DNA of 37,397 bases, taken from positions 1 to 37,397 of the forward strand of contig DAHWOF010000220.1 in the NCBI GenBank assembly GCA_027335345.1. Direction: 5' to 3'. Below the pieces are notes generated by a model. The model was not told the DNA's origin. It did not search any database and saw only the letters and a list, made by a program, of their open reading frames with translations. Shown in pieces: positions 16,224 to 26,855 of the stretch. Each line of letters opens with the position of its first letter. The first letter of the stretch is position 1. The position numbers and the translations under genes were made by a program. This DNA comes from Granulicella sp. GTDB lineage: Bacteria; Acidobacteriota; Terriglobia; Terriglobales; Acidobacteriaceae.

Positions 16224-18296
16224 TCAGTGCCCTCCAAATACCGTTTCGCCGGATCGCGATTGATTTTTTGAGCTGCCGGCAGATGAAGCGCTGCCAAAGC
16301 TGACATACCTGTCAGAAAAATCTGACTTCACCATCTTCGGCTGGATCACGACGCCGTTATAGAGCGTCGCCGCCAACAGATGGTCACCGATCGGCCGTGC
16401 AAAGCGCAACTTCCAGCCGGTGTCCCAATACCGAACCGTAAAGCCGGGAAGTTGAACCGCAAAAACCATCGAGGATGTAGCCGTAGTCAGGAGGATACGG
16501 TTCTGCTGGCGGTCGAAGTACAACCCGTCCACCTGAGGCGTATCGAGACTATAGACGATCTTCCAATTTAAACCATCATCGGTGGAGTAGAAGACGCCTT
16601 CCCGGCCGCCTACCCACAGATCGTTATTGCCATCGATCGCAACCGCGGAGATCTGCGACAGAGTCGACGGAAGACCAATCGTCTTCCACTGCGCGCCCCC
16701 GTCCGCGGAGAAGTACATCTGCCTGAGACCAGCAGCGAGCAACCGATTCTTCTCCACGGCAACGAAGCGCACATCGACCAACGGTAACGACGGTACCGGG
16801 GTCCACGCAATGCCATCATCATCGCTCTTCAACAGCCCCTCCGAGGTGCCCGCATAGCTGATCAAGCTTCGATTCGAGACCAGTGCATAGATCACGGCAT
16901 CGATCATGGGCTGCTTCGAAGAGAGCCGCACTGCTCGCAACTCGTTAGCCTCCTGAAGCCCCGGGGATCTCCGGCTATGCCCCGACTGATGCAGCCATCG
17001 GCCGGAGTTGACCCAGACATCATCCTGGTTACGGAAGATTCCGTGCGGCGTTCCCGCCAGCAAAGTTCCTGCCGGGGTCATCGCCAGGCTGTAAATATCA
17101 CGGCCATTCAGGCCAACACTATCTTCCCTCCAGTGCGCGCCACCATCGATGCTCTGGAATACGCCTCCATCCTGTTTATCGTTGACCACTCCTGCATATA
17201 CATCGGCAGGGTGCATCGGATCGGCCGCATACGCCATCACCTGGCGGGAGGAGAATCCGCTGTTCGAGGCCACAAAGCTGGCGGCGAAATCTTCGCTACG
17301 CAGCACCCCACCACGCTCAGTCGCCAACAGAATGTGACCGGAGTCATGCGGATCCACGTAAACATCATTGATCACTAAATCGGATGGCGTCAGGCGCTGC
17401 CACTGCTTGCCTCCATCCAGAGTTCTGTAGAGCCCCTCTGTGGTGCCCGCGTAGACCGTATCCAGATGCTCGGGATCCTGTTCGAGCTTACGGGTTCGGC
17501 GCGCCTCGGAGGGAATGCCCTGCACCTTGTGGAAGAGAACCCCCGCATCCAGGCTCTTGTAGATGCCCGAGCAGGCGCTCGCGTAGACCACCTGCGGCAA
17601 GTTGGGATCAATCAGGATGGAGAAAACATCCGAGTCATCAATGATGCCATGCTTGATGCTCTCCCAGTGCTGACCTCCATCGACCGTCTTCCATGGCAGA
17701 TGCCATGTACCCGCATAGATGACCTGGGGATTTCGCGGATCGATCGCCACGGACTGCACCTCGTGAATCTCTTTGCTCCCAAGCGGGCTGATCTGCGCCC
17801 AATGCATGCCGTTGTCCATACTGCGAAAGACGCCCTGGAGCGTACCCGCAACCATCATCTCCGGATCGAACGAGGAACGAGTCAGCGAGCGGATGGACTG
17901 CCCCCGCATGTCCGGGTCACTCCACCAAGTCTTGCCGCCATCTTCGCTGATAAAGATTCCCCCATCGGGGTGATCGACGATCCATGCCCCCACTACCAGC
18001 CGTTGCGGATTCCTGGCGTCGGTGAGAATGTGGTCAATGATAAGATCGCTGCGATTTCCCACCTCACCTAAACGCCTCCAGGTGACGCCACCATCCGGGG
18101 AGTCATACACCCAGCCATTGGCAGTGCCAAGGTAGAGATGCTTGGAATTGTTGGGATCGGCGGCAAAGCTGCGAGCATCTCCCCCGTACGGCCCAAGAGG
18201 AAACCATCGCAAAGCATGTATCGGAACTGTACACAACGAACAACCGAATACCAGAACGGAAAGCAGACGCCAGGGCAGGGATCTCAGACGCTTCAA
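16224..18296 (-). CDS. Secreted Asp-box (BNR/sortilin-like) beta-propeller protein
   Basis: 690 aa. The start is TTG 18296, preceded by AGAGGAG at 7 bases, which decides it. A signal peptide (about 1-29, LLSVLVFGCSLCTVPIHA) predicts export. The rest is built from repeated blades bearing Asp-box motifs SxDxGxTW: SPDGGVTW, SEDGGKTWW, SMDNGMHW, TVDGGQHW, TLDGGKQW, SIDGGAHW, SDDDGIAW, SADGGAQW and STDDGLNW, plus weaker ones, with recurring YAGT/GLYRT strands. This is the layout of VPS10/sortilin-type and Ycf48-like propellers. No catalytic sialidase residues or membrane anchor are evident, so a binding or scaffold role outside the cytoplasm is likeliest; the ligand is unknown. It stands alone on the minus strand. 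Confidence 0.88.
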   Translation of the reverse strand: MKRLRSLPWRLLSVLVFGCSLCTVPIHALRWFPLGPYGGDARSFAADPNNSKHLYLGTANGWVYDSPDGGVTWRRLGEVGNRSDLIIDHILTDARNPQRLVVGAWIVDHPDGGIFISEDGGKTWWSDPDMRGQSIRSLTRSSFDPEMMVAGTLQGVFRSMDNGMHWAQISPLGSKEIHEVQSVAIDPRNPQVIYAGTWHLPWKTVDGGQHWESIKHGIIDDSDVFSILIDPNLPQVVYASACSGIYKSLDAGVLFHKVQGIPSEARRTRKLEQDPEHLDTVYAGTTEGLYRTLDGGKQWQRLTPSDLVINDVYVDPHDSGHILLATERGGVLRSEDFAASFVASNSGFSSRQVMAYAADPMHPADVYAGVVNDKQDGGVFQSIDGGAHWREDSVGLNGRDIYSLAMTPAGTLLAGTPHGIFRNQDDVWVNSGRWLHQSGHSRRSPGLQEANELRAVRLSSKQPMIDAVIYALVSNRSLISYAGTSEGLLKSDDDGIAWTPVPSLPLVDVRFVAVEKNRLLAAGLRQMYFSADGGAQWKTIGLPSTLSQISAVAIDGNNDLWVGGREGVFYSTDDGLNWKIVYSLDTPQVDGLYFDRQQNRILLTTATSSMVFAVQLPGFTVRYWDTGWKLRFARPIGDHLLAATLYNGVVIQPKMVKSDFSDRYVSFGSASSAGSSKNQSRSGETVFGGH

Positions 18297-18566
18297 TAAA
18301 AACTCCTCTTCTGTATCAGGCTAACGCATAGGGAGGGTCAGCAAAACCCGCCAAGCGCCCCGGGGGCAGTGCCTCGGCAAACTCGGTGAGAGCGCTTCCT
18401 CTCCGCAGAAGGAGCCAGAGCTCTTTTAAGCCGATCCTATAGCATGTTTAGTGTTGATGGGTACCCCGAAGATGGCTTGCAGTGGCGTTTTTATTGGGGA
18501 AAACGCCCATCGAAGTCGGTGCGTTCCTTGAGACCTACACTGAAATGTTATAGCCGGAAGTCATCG

Positions 18567-18647
18567 CCAGGGAGAGTCCAATCACTGTCGCTTCCAACGG
18601 CTGAATTCTTCTCCGTGGGAAAAGGTTCAGCATAGGCCTCTCCCTGG
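18567..18647. other. Nested inverted-repeat element, possible structured RNA
   Basis: An outer perfect 10-bp stem CCAGGGAGAG (18567-18576) / CTCTCCCTGG (18638-18647) encloses an inner perfect 6-bp stem GCTGAA (18600-18605) / TTCAGC (18626-18631). The inner stem continues as CTTCTCC/GGAAAAG with one mismatch and a 3-base loop. About 23 unpaired bases lie on one side. The strand is unknown; on the minus strand it would sit about 270 bases upstream of the propeller gene. It matches no riboswitch that I can recall. Confidence 0.55.
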
Positions 18648-18781
18648 ACAGTCTTCCATATGGATGGGCCTCTCGAAGCGGGTTTGCGCGGGGCGTTTCA
18701 TCGGGGAATCAGTCGTAAAGGTCGAGGTGCGGGAGACAATCGCACGGATAAATCTCAGGAGAGAAGTGGAAAACTGCGCAT

Positions 18782-18829
18782 CAACGGCAACGGCCGGTCG
18801 GGATCTCTCCCAGCCGGCCGTTGCGGTTG
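18782..18829 (-). terminator. Terminator-like hairpin after the OmpA-like gene
   Basis: CAACGGCAACGGCCGG (18782-18797) pairs with CCGGCCGTTGCGGTTG (18814-18829) in 15 of 16 positions; the loop contains a further GGGA/TCCC pairing. It begins 12 bases past the stop of the minus-strand OmpA-like gene. Only a TTTT run follows, about 12 bases after the stem, so termination may be less efficient than the stem suggests. Confidence 0.7.
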
Positions 18830-18840
18830 CGTACACAGAG

Positions 18841-20556
18841 TTAGTTGGAGCTAGTTGAGTTGGTTGAGCTGCTCGCCGCCTTCTTGTGGTGGTGATGAGC
18901 ATGCCGCACACCCAAAGGCTTGCGCGGAATGGGTTTGACCTCAGTCTCATCCACAGGCGTGAGTCCGTTCGTATCCAGATTTGCACCCGTCGGAATCAGG
19001 ACCGTCTGGTCAGAGTTGGTGCCATCCTGGCCGGTGTAGACCGCGATGGTCGACGGATCCAGCCCCTTCTCCTTCACCAGGTAGTCCTTCTCGTTGACCG
19101 CGCGAAGAGCCGCACGGTGGAGCGTCTCCTTCTCCGCCAGCGCCTGTTTGCGCTGTGTGGAGCGCCCGCGAACCTTCACCGGCGCGGAGTTCCCAACAAT
19201 GGCCAGCTTCGCACCGCTGTTCTGCTGCTCTGTCAGGGCGATGTCATCCAGACAAGCCTTGGCTTCATTATCGACGCGAGTCGGACGAAGTTTGTCACGG
19301 TCGAAGGTGATGGTGCACAGATTCTTGGTGACAACCGGAGCCGGCGGCGGTGGCGGATTCAGGTTCACCGTCGTCTGCGCTGAGGCCGTCTGGCCTTGGT
19401 CATCGACTACATTACAAGTCACGGTAATCGTCGAACCCGGCGCAGCGCCCGTGGTGGACAAGGTAGCCGCAGAGGTGTTGCCGCTGATGGTGCCCGCTGT
19501 GGCGCTGTAGCTGTAGGTCAAAGGACGGTTCTGCGGGCTGGATCCAACTGCAGAGATGGCAACCGGATCACCCGAATTGACCGTGGTGGGGTTGGCTGAG
19601 CAGCTAATGGTGGGCGGCTGGAACTGAGTCACGGTGAACTGCGTGGTGCAGTCTGCGGACTCACCCGGCTTGTTGGCCTTGCCCTGCGCCACATGGCCCT
19701 TGACGGTATAAGTACCGGGCGCAAGACCCTTGGTGTCGATGGCTGCCACGCTCGAGTTGCCCGAGACGGCACCACCACTGCTGGACCACTGATAGCGCAC
19801 AGGCTGTTTGGCGCGCAGGTCGGTGGCCGTGCCAGTCACCGTGACCGGATCTCCCGGATAGATGGTGCCCGTGGGCGCCGTCACCGAGCAGGCGTACTTG
19901 ACCGGTGGTGGAGGCGTGAGGGTTCCAAAGTGGAAGAGCAGACCGGAGCTCAACTCGGCTCCATTCAGATTGGCTCGCCCACCCTGGAGGTAGATTGCAG
20001 GGTTCGCGGGTCCGAAGTCGATATGGGTATAACGGTAATCCGCCTCGAAGAGACGCAGTCCAAGCCGATAATGGAAGAACGGCAGTTGGTAGTCCATGCC
20101 GCCGCCTGCCATCAGTCCAGTACCCCAAGTGTAGGGATTGTACCCGACGCCGCCAGGATTATTTGGCCCAACGCCCCGCACGCCACCCACCAAGCCGTGC
20201 GCGAAGAGCGTATAGTTCTGCATCGGCCAGCGAAAGATCGGCCCGACGTAGTATCCATAGAAGCCATCACCCTGGCCATTCGGGTTTGCCGTCATGTTGA
20301 ACTCGCCGCCAAGATACTTGGTGAAGTAGTAAGCGCCGCTGCCCATCGCTCCCTCGTTGACGGACCCAAACTGTTCACCCGAAGGGCTGTTGTCGCTGCT
20401 CAAACCGTAATACGAGTACCCCGTGAACACGTCCACACGCGAAGGACTTGGAGCGTTCGGCAAAGTACTCTGCGCACTGATGCTGGCTACTCCGAAGCTG
20501 ACCGCACATGCGGCCAGAACGTAGCTGCCTAGATTACGAAATGGACGATAAGACAT
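18841..20556 (-). CDS. Outer-membrane barrel / Ig-repeat / divergent OmpA-like protein with His-rich tail
   Basis: 571 aa. ATG 20556 has GGAGG at good spacing. A signal peptide (about 1-29, ending in SISAQ) is followed by a beta-barrel-like region rich in alternating aromatic residues and Gly (about 40-215, DVFTGYSYYGL to SSGLLFHFG). Two Ig/PKD-like domains follow (about 225-310 and 318-400; both have GDPV and SxxAxTxS patterns). A Pro-rich linker leads to an OmpA-like domain starting at CTITFDRDKLRPTRVDNEA. In that domain the usual HTD peptidoglycan-binding Asp is replaced (IVGNSAP), while an Arg in LHRA remains. The C-terminus carries RHAHHHHKK and a Ser/Asn/Thr-rich tail. It probably anchors the outer membrane, but peptidoglycan binding is doubtful. 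Confidence 0.85.
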   Translation of the reverse strand: MSYRPFRNLGSYVLAACAVSFGVASISAQSTLPNAPSPSRVDVFTGYSYYGLSSDNSPSGEQFGSVNEGAMGSGAYYFTKYLGGEFNMTANPNGQGDGFYGYYVGPIFRWPMQNYTLFAHGLVGGVRGVGPNNPGGVGYNPYTWGTGLMAGGGMDYQLPFFHYRLGLRLFEADYRYTHIDFGPANPAIYLQGGRANLNGAELSSGLLFHFGTLTPPPPVKYACSVTAPTGTIYPGDPVTVTGTATDLRAKQPVRYQWSSSGGAVSGNSSVAAIDTKGLAPGTYTVKGHVAQGKANKPGESADCTTQFTVTQFQPPTISCSANPTTVNSGDPVAISAVGSSPQNRPLTYSYSATAGTISGNTSAATLSTTGAAPGSTITVTCNVVDDQGQTASAQTTVNLNPPPPPAPVVTKNLCTITFDRDKLRPTRVDNEAKACLDDIALTEQQNSGAKLAIVGNSAPVKVRGRSTQRKQALAEKETLHRAALRAVNEKDYLVKEKGLDPSTIAVYTGQDGTNSDQTVLIPTGANLDTNGLTPVDETEVKPIPRKPLGVRHAHHHHKKAASSSTNSTSSN

Positions 20557-20846
20557 TCGACGATCCTCCCGATCAATCTGCTAAGTTGAAGGTTTCCAGG
20601 TATTCTTGATCACTTGCCTTTGGGGAATACCGAATAACCGTTCTCGCAACGAGTGTAGAAATTTGTGGCGCAGACACCAGATGCGCTGGCAAAACACTTT
20701 AGCATACAGCGAACCTTGACCTCTTCCCTTTATAACCTTACCGCAACTTCATCCACTGCTTGCCTCCAAATTTAAGTCGAACCCGATCTGTAACAGGCGC
20801 GAGCGTTCTTCCCATCTCTTTGCGATCACCCCTTGACTCTTCCAAA
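20557..20846. other. Intergenic region between nuoB and the OmpA-like gene
   Basis: 290 bp, no gene. It contains the leader of the OmpA-like gene with its GGGAGG ribosome site; a TGTATGCT extended -10-like sequence occurs on the minus strand near 20700-20710. Just past the nuoB stop a CTTGATT/AGTCAAG inverted repeat with a 6-base loop is present without a T run. Confidence 0.35.
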
Positions 20847-21464
20847 TCAAGCAAGATTCAACGTCTCCCGGATCGTGCCCCGACTGGCCTGAATCTTCTC
20901 CTGCAACAGGGTAATCGCATAAAGCAACTGCTCCGGCCGGGGAGGGCACCCAGGGACGTACACATCCACCGGAATCACCTGATTGACACCCTGCACGAGA
21001 GCATAGTTGTTGAAGACGCCACCTGAGGTCGCACAAGCGCCCATCGAGATCACCCACTTGGGTTCCGGCATCTGTTCATAAAGCCTGCGGATCACCGGCG
21101 CCATCTTCTGCGAAACCCGACCGGCTATGATCATCAGATCACTCTGGCGAGGGGAAGGGCGAAACACCTCGGCGCCGAACCGGGCGATGTCATACCGTGA
21201 ACCACCCATCGACATCATCTCAATCGCGCAGCAAGCCAAACCAAACGTCATCGGCCAAATAGAATTCTTGCGCACCCAATTGATGGCTGCATCCAGCGAC
21301 GCCAGCACAACCCCCTCAGGCTGGCCGCTGCCCCAGTTCACCTCTTCCAGCTTCTCCCGATTCTTCCCGAAGCTCTCCAGACTGCCAAAGAGATACCGGT
21401 CATTCCGCTGCTGAGCCGCAATTGGCTGAACAACTTTCTCAGTGTGGTTGGAGGTCTGACTCAT
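20847..21464 (-). CDS. nuoB: NADH-quinone oxidoreductase subunit B (NuoB), stand-alone
   Basis: The peripheral-arm subunit of respiratory complex I that carries cluster N2. The 205-aa protein has all four ligand cysteines in family context: the Cys pair in [10 protein letters not shown], one in [10 protein letters not shown] and one in [31 protein letters not shown] is diagnostic. ATG 21464 ([10 protein letters not shown]) gives a longer, non-conserved N-terminus of about 50 residues before the core. In most bacteria nuoB lies inside a nuoA-N operon; here the flanks are an OmpA-like gene and glnD, so it is an isolated gene. It could be a second copy or the only one, which the window cannot tell. 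Confidence 0.95.
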   Translation of the reverse strand: MSQTSNHTEKVVQPIAAQQRNDRYLFGSLESFGKNREKLEEVNWGSGQPEGVVLASLDAAINWVRKNSIWPMTFGLACCAIEMMSMGGSRYDIARFGAEVFRPSPRQSDLMIIAGRVSQKMAPVIRRLYEQMPEPKWVISMGACATSGGVFNNYALVQGVNQVIPVDVYVPGCPPRPEQLLYAITLLQEKIQASRGTIRETLNLA

Positions 21465-21780
21465 GACTTTCAGTATACGTCCCCTCTGGCCGTTTTCTCC
21501 ATGGAATGTTCATCGTACAACCCATTTATCTGTCCAGAAACAGACTGACCGAGCCGCACGCCTTGTGGTCTTCAGACGCTCTAGATCTCTATTCTGAGAT
21601 GCCACCCCACTCGCCTGCGTTGGATCCAAAGGCAGAAATTTCAGCCGTTCGCATGCTCCTCATGCATCCTCGCGATCCCGCTGAGCGGCTCCCTGCAACT
21701 GCGAGTCCAATTTTGGATCGAAACGCATCACCCACAGCCCATTGCCTCTCCAGGCTCCATTTGAGCGACTGAAGGCCAGG
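21465..21780. other. 316-bp intergenic region between glnD and nuoB
   Basis: I see no supported gene. Downstream of glnD on the minus strand there are two tiny open frames (22 and 21 codons) with protein-like composition in different frames; they could be a frame-broken relic but are too short to call. The nuoB promoter should lie here; GTATAC just upstream of its start is the only box-like sequence. Confidence 0.35.
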
Positions 21781-24531
21781 TCAACGGCTGTTTTTGTCAA
21801 TAGCGCCCAGCAGAGCCGTTTGCAACTCCCTCTCCTGTTCCGCAGTCAGCCGCCTTCCCTCCCATGTCAGGTAGAAGACATCGATGGCAGTCTCCCCCTC
21901 GGTATCCACCAGCGCCACTTCGACGTTATAACCAAGGTCGCTGAGCGTTGCGCTAATCGCACGCAGAAGTCCGGGAACGTCTTGCGTAATGACCTGCAGC
22001 AGCGTGCTGTGGGAGGATGCCGTCTCATCAAATTCAATCCTGGTCTCTACCGCCACGCGCGGAGCTCTGCGCCGGGGACGGCGGCGGCTGCTCAGCAGCT
22101 TCTCCACCGAAGTTCTTCCCACCACCAGATCCCGCACGCTGGACAGGAACCTCTCCCGCTCACTCTCGTTCAGCTCCAACGTGCGGAATGTGTCGGTAAA
22201 ACGGAAGGTGTCCACCACCACGCCTGCCTGGTTGGCAAAGGCGTCCGCGGTCACCACATTCATCCCCCAAGCGGCCAAGGCGGCGGTCATCCCGGCAAAC
22301 AGCCGCGGACGGTCTGGGGTGACCAGCGTTACCTCATTCACCACCGAACCCGACTGCGTGGCCCCGTGGTTAAAGGCCATCTGAAATGGATCCTCGTCAA
22401 ATCGCTGCGCCATCTCGAAGTGCTGCAGCATCGTCTCGGCCGACCGCGTGCTGACGTAACGCTCCGGGAAACCCTCCAGAAAATGCTCCATCTCCGCCTC
22501 GCGGCCGGGCAGCAGCGCCAGAACCCGGGCGATCTTTTCATCCTTACGCCAAAACCCGGTTCCTCCCACTGAAACTCGCGTGTGCACCCGCTCCTCATCC
22601 ACGCTTCGATCCAACTGATTGGCGGTTGCCATGTAGAGCCGCCACAGGCTCTCGGCCTTCCATGGCGTCAAGGCATCTGGATGCACGGCTGCGATGTCCG
22701 CATAGGTAAACAGCGTCAGCATGCGCAGCGATTCGTGAGTTTGCACCCTTCCCGCAAAGGCGCGCACGGTCTCGGCATCGAAGATATCGCGCCGAATTGC
22801 GGCCGACATCTCCAGATGCATCTCGATGAGGCGCAGGACCTGGCTGGAGTCATAGGCGTCCATCTCCAGCCGCTGCAGCACGCTTTGCGCAAGCCGTGCA
22901 CTCTCCGCCGCATGGCTCGCCCCCACGCGTCCTTTGCCGGTGTCATGCAGCAGAGCGGCCAGGAACAAGAGCGCTGGGCTCTGCAGTTCCGCCAAGATAG
23001 CTCCGAACCGCACCCTCCAGGCCTCCATCTCCTGGTGGGGCTCCCGCATTCCCTGTTTGTCAGCATCCCTGCCCCGGCTTTTACCGCGCTCCGCCGCCGG
23101 CGGAGCGGCCATGCCGTGCAAGGTATCGATCAAGACGAAGGTATGTTCATCCACCGTGTAGCGGTGATAGGCATCCCGGATCACAAGGGCGTCGATCCCA
23201 TGAAACTCAGGCAGAATCAGCTCCAGCACACCCAGCGAATGCATGGCGCGCAGCGCATGCCCTGCCCGCTCTCCCGTAAGGATGGCGGCGAGACGTCTCC
23301 ACAATCCTGGACCCTCTTCCAGATTCGCCGAGAGGAGTGGAATCGCCGCCACGATCCTGTCTTCGGTGCTGTGCGCCAAGCAAGCTCCGGTCTCCGCCAT
23401 GGCGCGAAACACCGAGAGCACGATCTCCGGTTCAAGAGCAACATCCAATCCTCGAGAAGAAACCGGCTCAAGTTCCAGCACCCCTGCTTTGATTCGGAAT
23501 CCAGTCTCGTTGGACCCACGAAGACGTTTGACCGAGGTCGGCGTCTCCACCTGCAACCCGGAGCTCTCCGCCTCGCGCAGCAGACGCTTTTCAATCACTC
23601 GGGCATGGCGAAAGTAAACCCGCATCCAATACGCCGCATCCACCCCGGATCCAGCCCGGTCGGGGAGACCGATCCGCTGCTGAGCGGCTGCATCCTGCGC
23701 CTCCCAGTCCAGGATGTTGTCATCCCTCTCATGGCGATAGTGCAGAAAACACCGCACAGCGGACAGAAACGCCACAGCGTCCCGCAGCTCACCGCCCTCG
23801 ATCCGATTGCCCGGAAGATGGCCAGCCTGCATCCACTGCAGGGACGATCGCCCCTGTTCCGCTCCCTCCGGAAGGATCAGACGTTTGCCGAAACGCAGCT
23901 CGCGCAGCCAGTGCGAGGCGTTGACATCCCGTAATCCGCCAGGAGAATCCTTGATATTTGGTTCCAGATGAAACAGCGTGTCGCCAAACTTTGCATGGCG
24001 CTCCCGAGTCAATCGAGCCAGGGCTTCGCCAATCGCCCGGCCATCGCGAGAACGCAGCTTCGCCAACGACTTGTCTTGTAACCGAGAAAAGAGGGCTGCA
24101 TCGCCACCCAGCCAGCGGATGTCCAGCAGCGAAAGAGCAAACTCTGGATTGTCTTCATTCAGGCGCTCACAGTCCCCCGGCATTCGTGTAGCCAGCGATA
24201 CCTGCAGGCCGCAATCCCACAGCGACTGCGAGAGTCTGCGGATGGGCTCCTTGGCCGGCTTCTCCATCCCCTTCTCGATGCAAAACAACAGATCCACATC
24301 TGAACAGGGAAAGAGCTGGCCCCTGCCGTAGCCGCCAATCGCGCAGACAGTGACTCCCTTGCCCAAGGCCGGGTCTGCCTTCAACTCCACTGACCAGAAG
24401 CGCAGGACAAACTCATCGACCAGGGCAGACCTAGCCATCGTGGCGCGCAAGCCATCTCCGTTTGACTCGAAGAGGCCGCGAATCTCCGCCATTCTTCTCT
24501 CGTAGGCGCCGCGTGCGGTTACCCCCGACAT
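21781..24531 (-). CDS. glnD: [Protein-PII] uridylyltransferase / uridylyl-removing enzyme GlnD
   Basis: Senses glutamine and adds or removes UMP on PII. The 916-aa protein has the full domain order: nucleotidyltransferase with GGYGRGQLFPCSDVD at residues 66-80 (catalytic Asp78 and Asp80), the conserved HLEPNIKDSPGGLRD block at 188-202, an HD phosphohydrolase domain (YHRYTVDEHT at 455-464 and LLHDTGKGRVGASH at 527-540), and two C-terminal ACT domains (VTLVTPDRPRLFAGM and LLQVITQDVPGLLRA) for glutamine. The nucleotidyltransferase motif has Gln and Cys where Glu and His are usual (GELFPHSD), but the catalytic residues are intact. ATG 24531 has GGAGG 6 bases upstream. It is the third gene of amtB-glnK-glnD on the minus strand. 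Confidence 0.97.
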   Translation of the reverse strand: MSGVTARGAYERRMAEIRGLFESNGDGLRATMARSALVDEFVLRFWSVELKADPALGKGVTVCAIGGYGRGQLFPCSDVDLLFCIEKGMEKPAKEPIRRLSQSLWDCGLQVSLATRMPGDCERLNEDNPEFALSLLDIRWLGGDAALFSRLQDKSLAKLRSRDGRAIGEALARLTRERHAKFGDTLFHLEPNIKDSPGGLRDVNASHWLRELRFGKRLILPEGAEQGRSSLQWMQAGHLPGNRIEGGELRDAVAFLSAVRCFLHYRHERDDNILDWEAQDAAAQQRIGLPDRAGSGVDAAYWMRVYFRHARVIEKRLLREAESSGLQVETPTSVKRLRGSNETGFRIKAGVLELEPVSSRGLDVALEPEIVLSVFRAMAETGACLAHSTEDRIVAAIPLLSANLEEGPGLWRRLAAILTGERAGHALRAMHSLGVLELILPEFHGIDALVIRDAYHRYTVDEHTFVLIDTLHGMAAPPAAERGKSRGRDADKQGMREPHQEMEAWRVRFGAILAELQSPALLFLAALLHDTGKGRVGASHAAESARLAQSVLQRLEMDAYDSSQVLRLIEMHLEMSAAIRRDIFDAETVRAFAGRVQTHESLRMLTLFTYADIAAVHPDALTPWKAESLWRLYMATANQLDRSVDEERVHTRVSVGGTGFWRKDEKIARVLALLPGREAEMEHFLEGFPERYVSTRSAETMLQHFEMAQRFDEDPFQMAFNHGATQSGSVVNEVTLVTPDRPRLFAGMTAALAAWGMNVVTADAFANQAGVVVDTFRFTDTFRTLELNESERERFLSSVRDLVVGRTSVEKLLSSRRRPRRRAPRVAVETRIEFDETASSHSTLLQVITQDVPGLLRAISATLSDLGYNVEVALVDTEGETAIDVFYLTWEGRRLTAEQERELQTALLGAIDKNSR

Positions 24532-24592
24532 TGGATCCCTCCCCTGCCGCCATGCTTCGCATCGCTGAAAACCCGCTCTCTGGCCTCACATC

Positions 24593-26406
<1,814 letters not shown>

Positions 26407-26855
26407 GGCAACTTCTGCCCTACCTCCCTCGAACCTTTGCTTTGTCCTTCACATATCCGCCGGGTTTTGCTTTCCTGCCGACGTACGGCACCCGTGGCGC
26501 CTCACACTGCGAACCGAGCGCACCTTGCGGAGATCTTCAACTGAACGCTACTTATTCAAAAAGACTTACAGGCCATAACGACGCTTCGCGGATCCGATTT
26601 CCGAGCTGATCCAGGTCCTTGCAAACGCCGGTTGTTTCAGTTTTCCTAGTCTACAACGGTTCCGCATCTCTTTGAGAACGACCCCGGCGCTTTCCAGAAA
26701 GGCATCTCCATGACCGACCAGCCATTCGTCCGGCATGATGGCGCAGGATCAGTTCTCTGGGCGTAGGGCGCGGGCACGCATCGCCGCATCAGGGCCACGG
26801 CTTCGCAACGTCGAGCCCCTGCCCCTCCTTTCGCGGCTTGCGTTACTCTTTGGGA
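26407..26855. other. 449-bp divergent intergenic region amtB / cupin
   Basis: Nothing coding is supported on either strand. It must hold the amtB promoter (minus) and the cupin promoter (plus). I looked for a TGGCAC-N5-TTGC sigma-54 site and for NtrC-like repeats upstream of amtB and saw none. The middle part (26540-26650) is slightly AT-richer. Confidence 0.45.

Larger units (their letters stand above)
18297..18840. other. 544-bp non-coding region rich in inverted repeats
   Basis: No convincing gene. Elements seen: GGCGTTTT/AAAACGCC at 18484-18491 / 18500-18507 (perfect 8 bp, 8-base loop); the nested-hairpin element at 18567-18647; a 10-bp palindrome TCCATATGGA at 18655-18664; and the terminator stem at 18782-18829. 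The region is the upstream leader of the propeller gene and the downstream flank of the OmpA-like gene, both on the minus strand. Confidence 0.6.

Noticed and set aside
21506-21772. 88-codon frame on the plus strand between nuoB and glnD
   Set aside because: No ribosome site, no family pattern; sits in the promoter region of the opposite-strand nuoB.
22582-23934. 450-codon open frame on the plus strand opposite glnD
   Set aside because: Antisense to intact glnD, rich in His/Arg/Gln/Pro as a shadow frame, no recognisable domain.
26407-26560. Sigma-54 promoter or NtrC sites for amtB
   Set aside because: No GG/GC doublets at the required spacing were found upstream of amtB.
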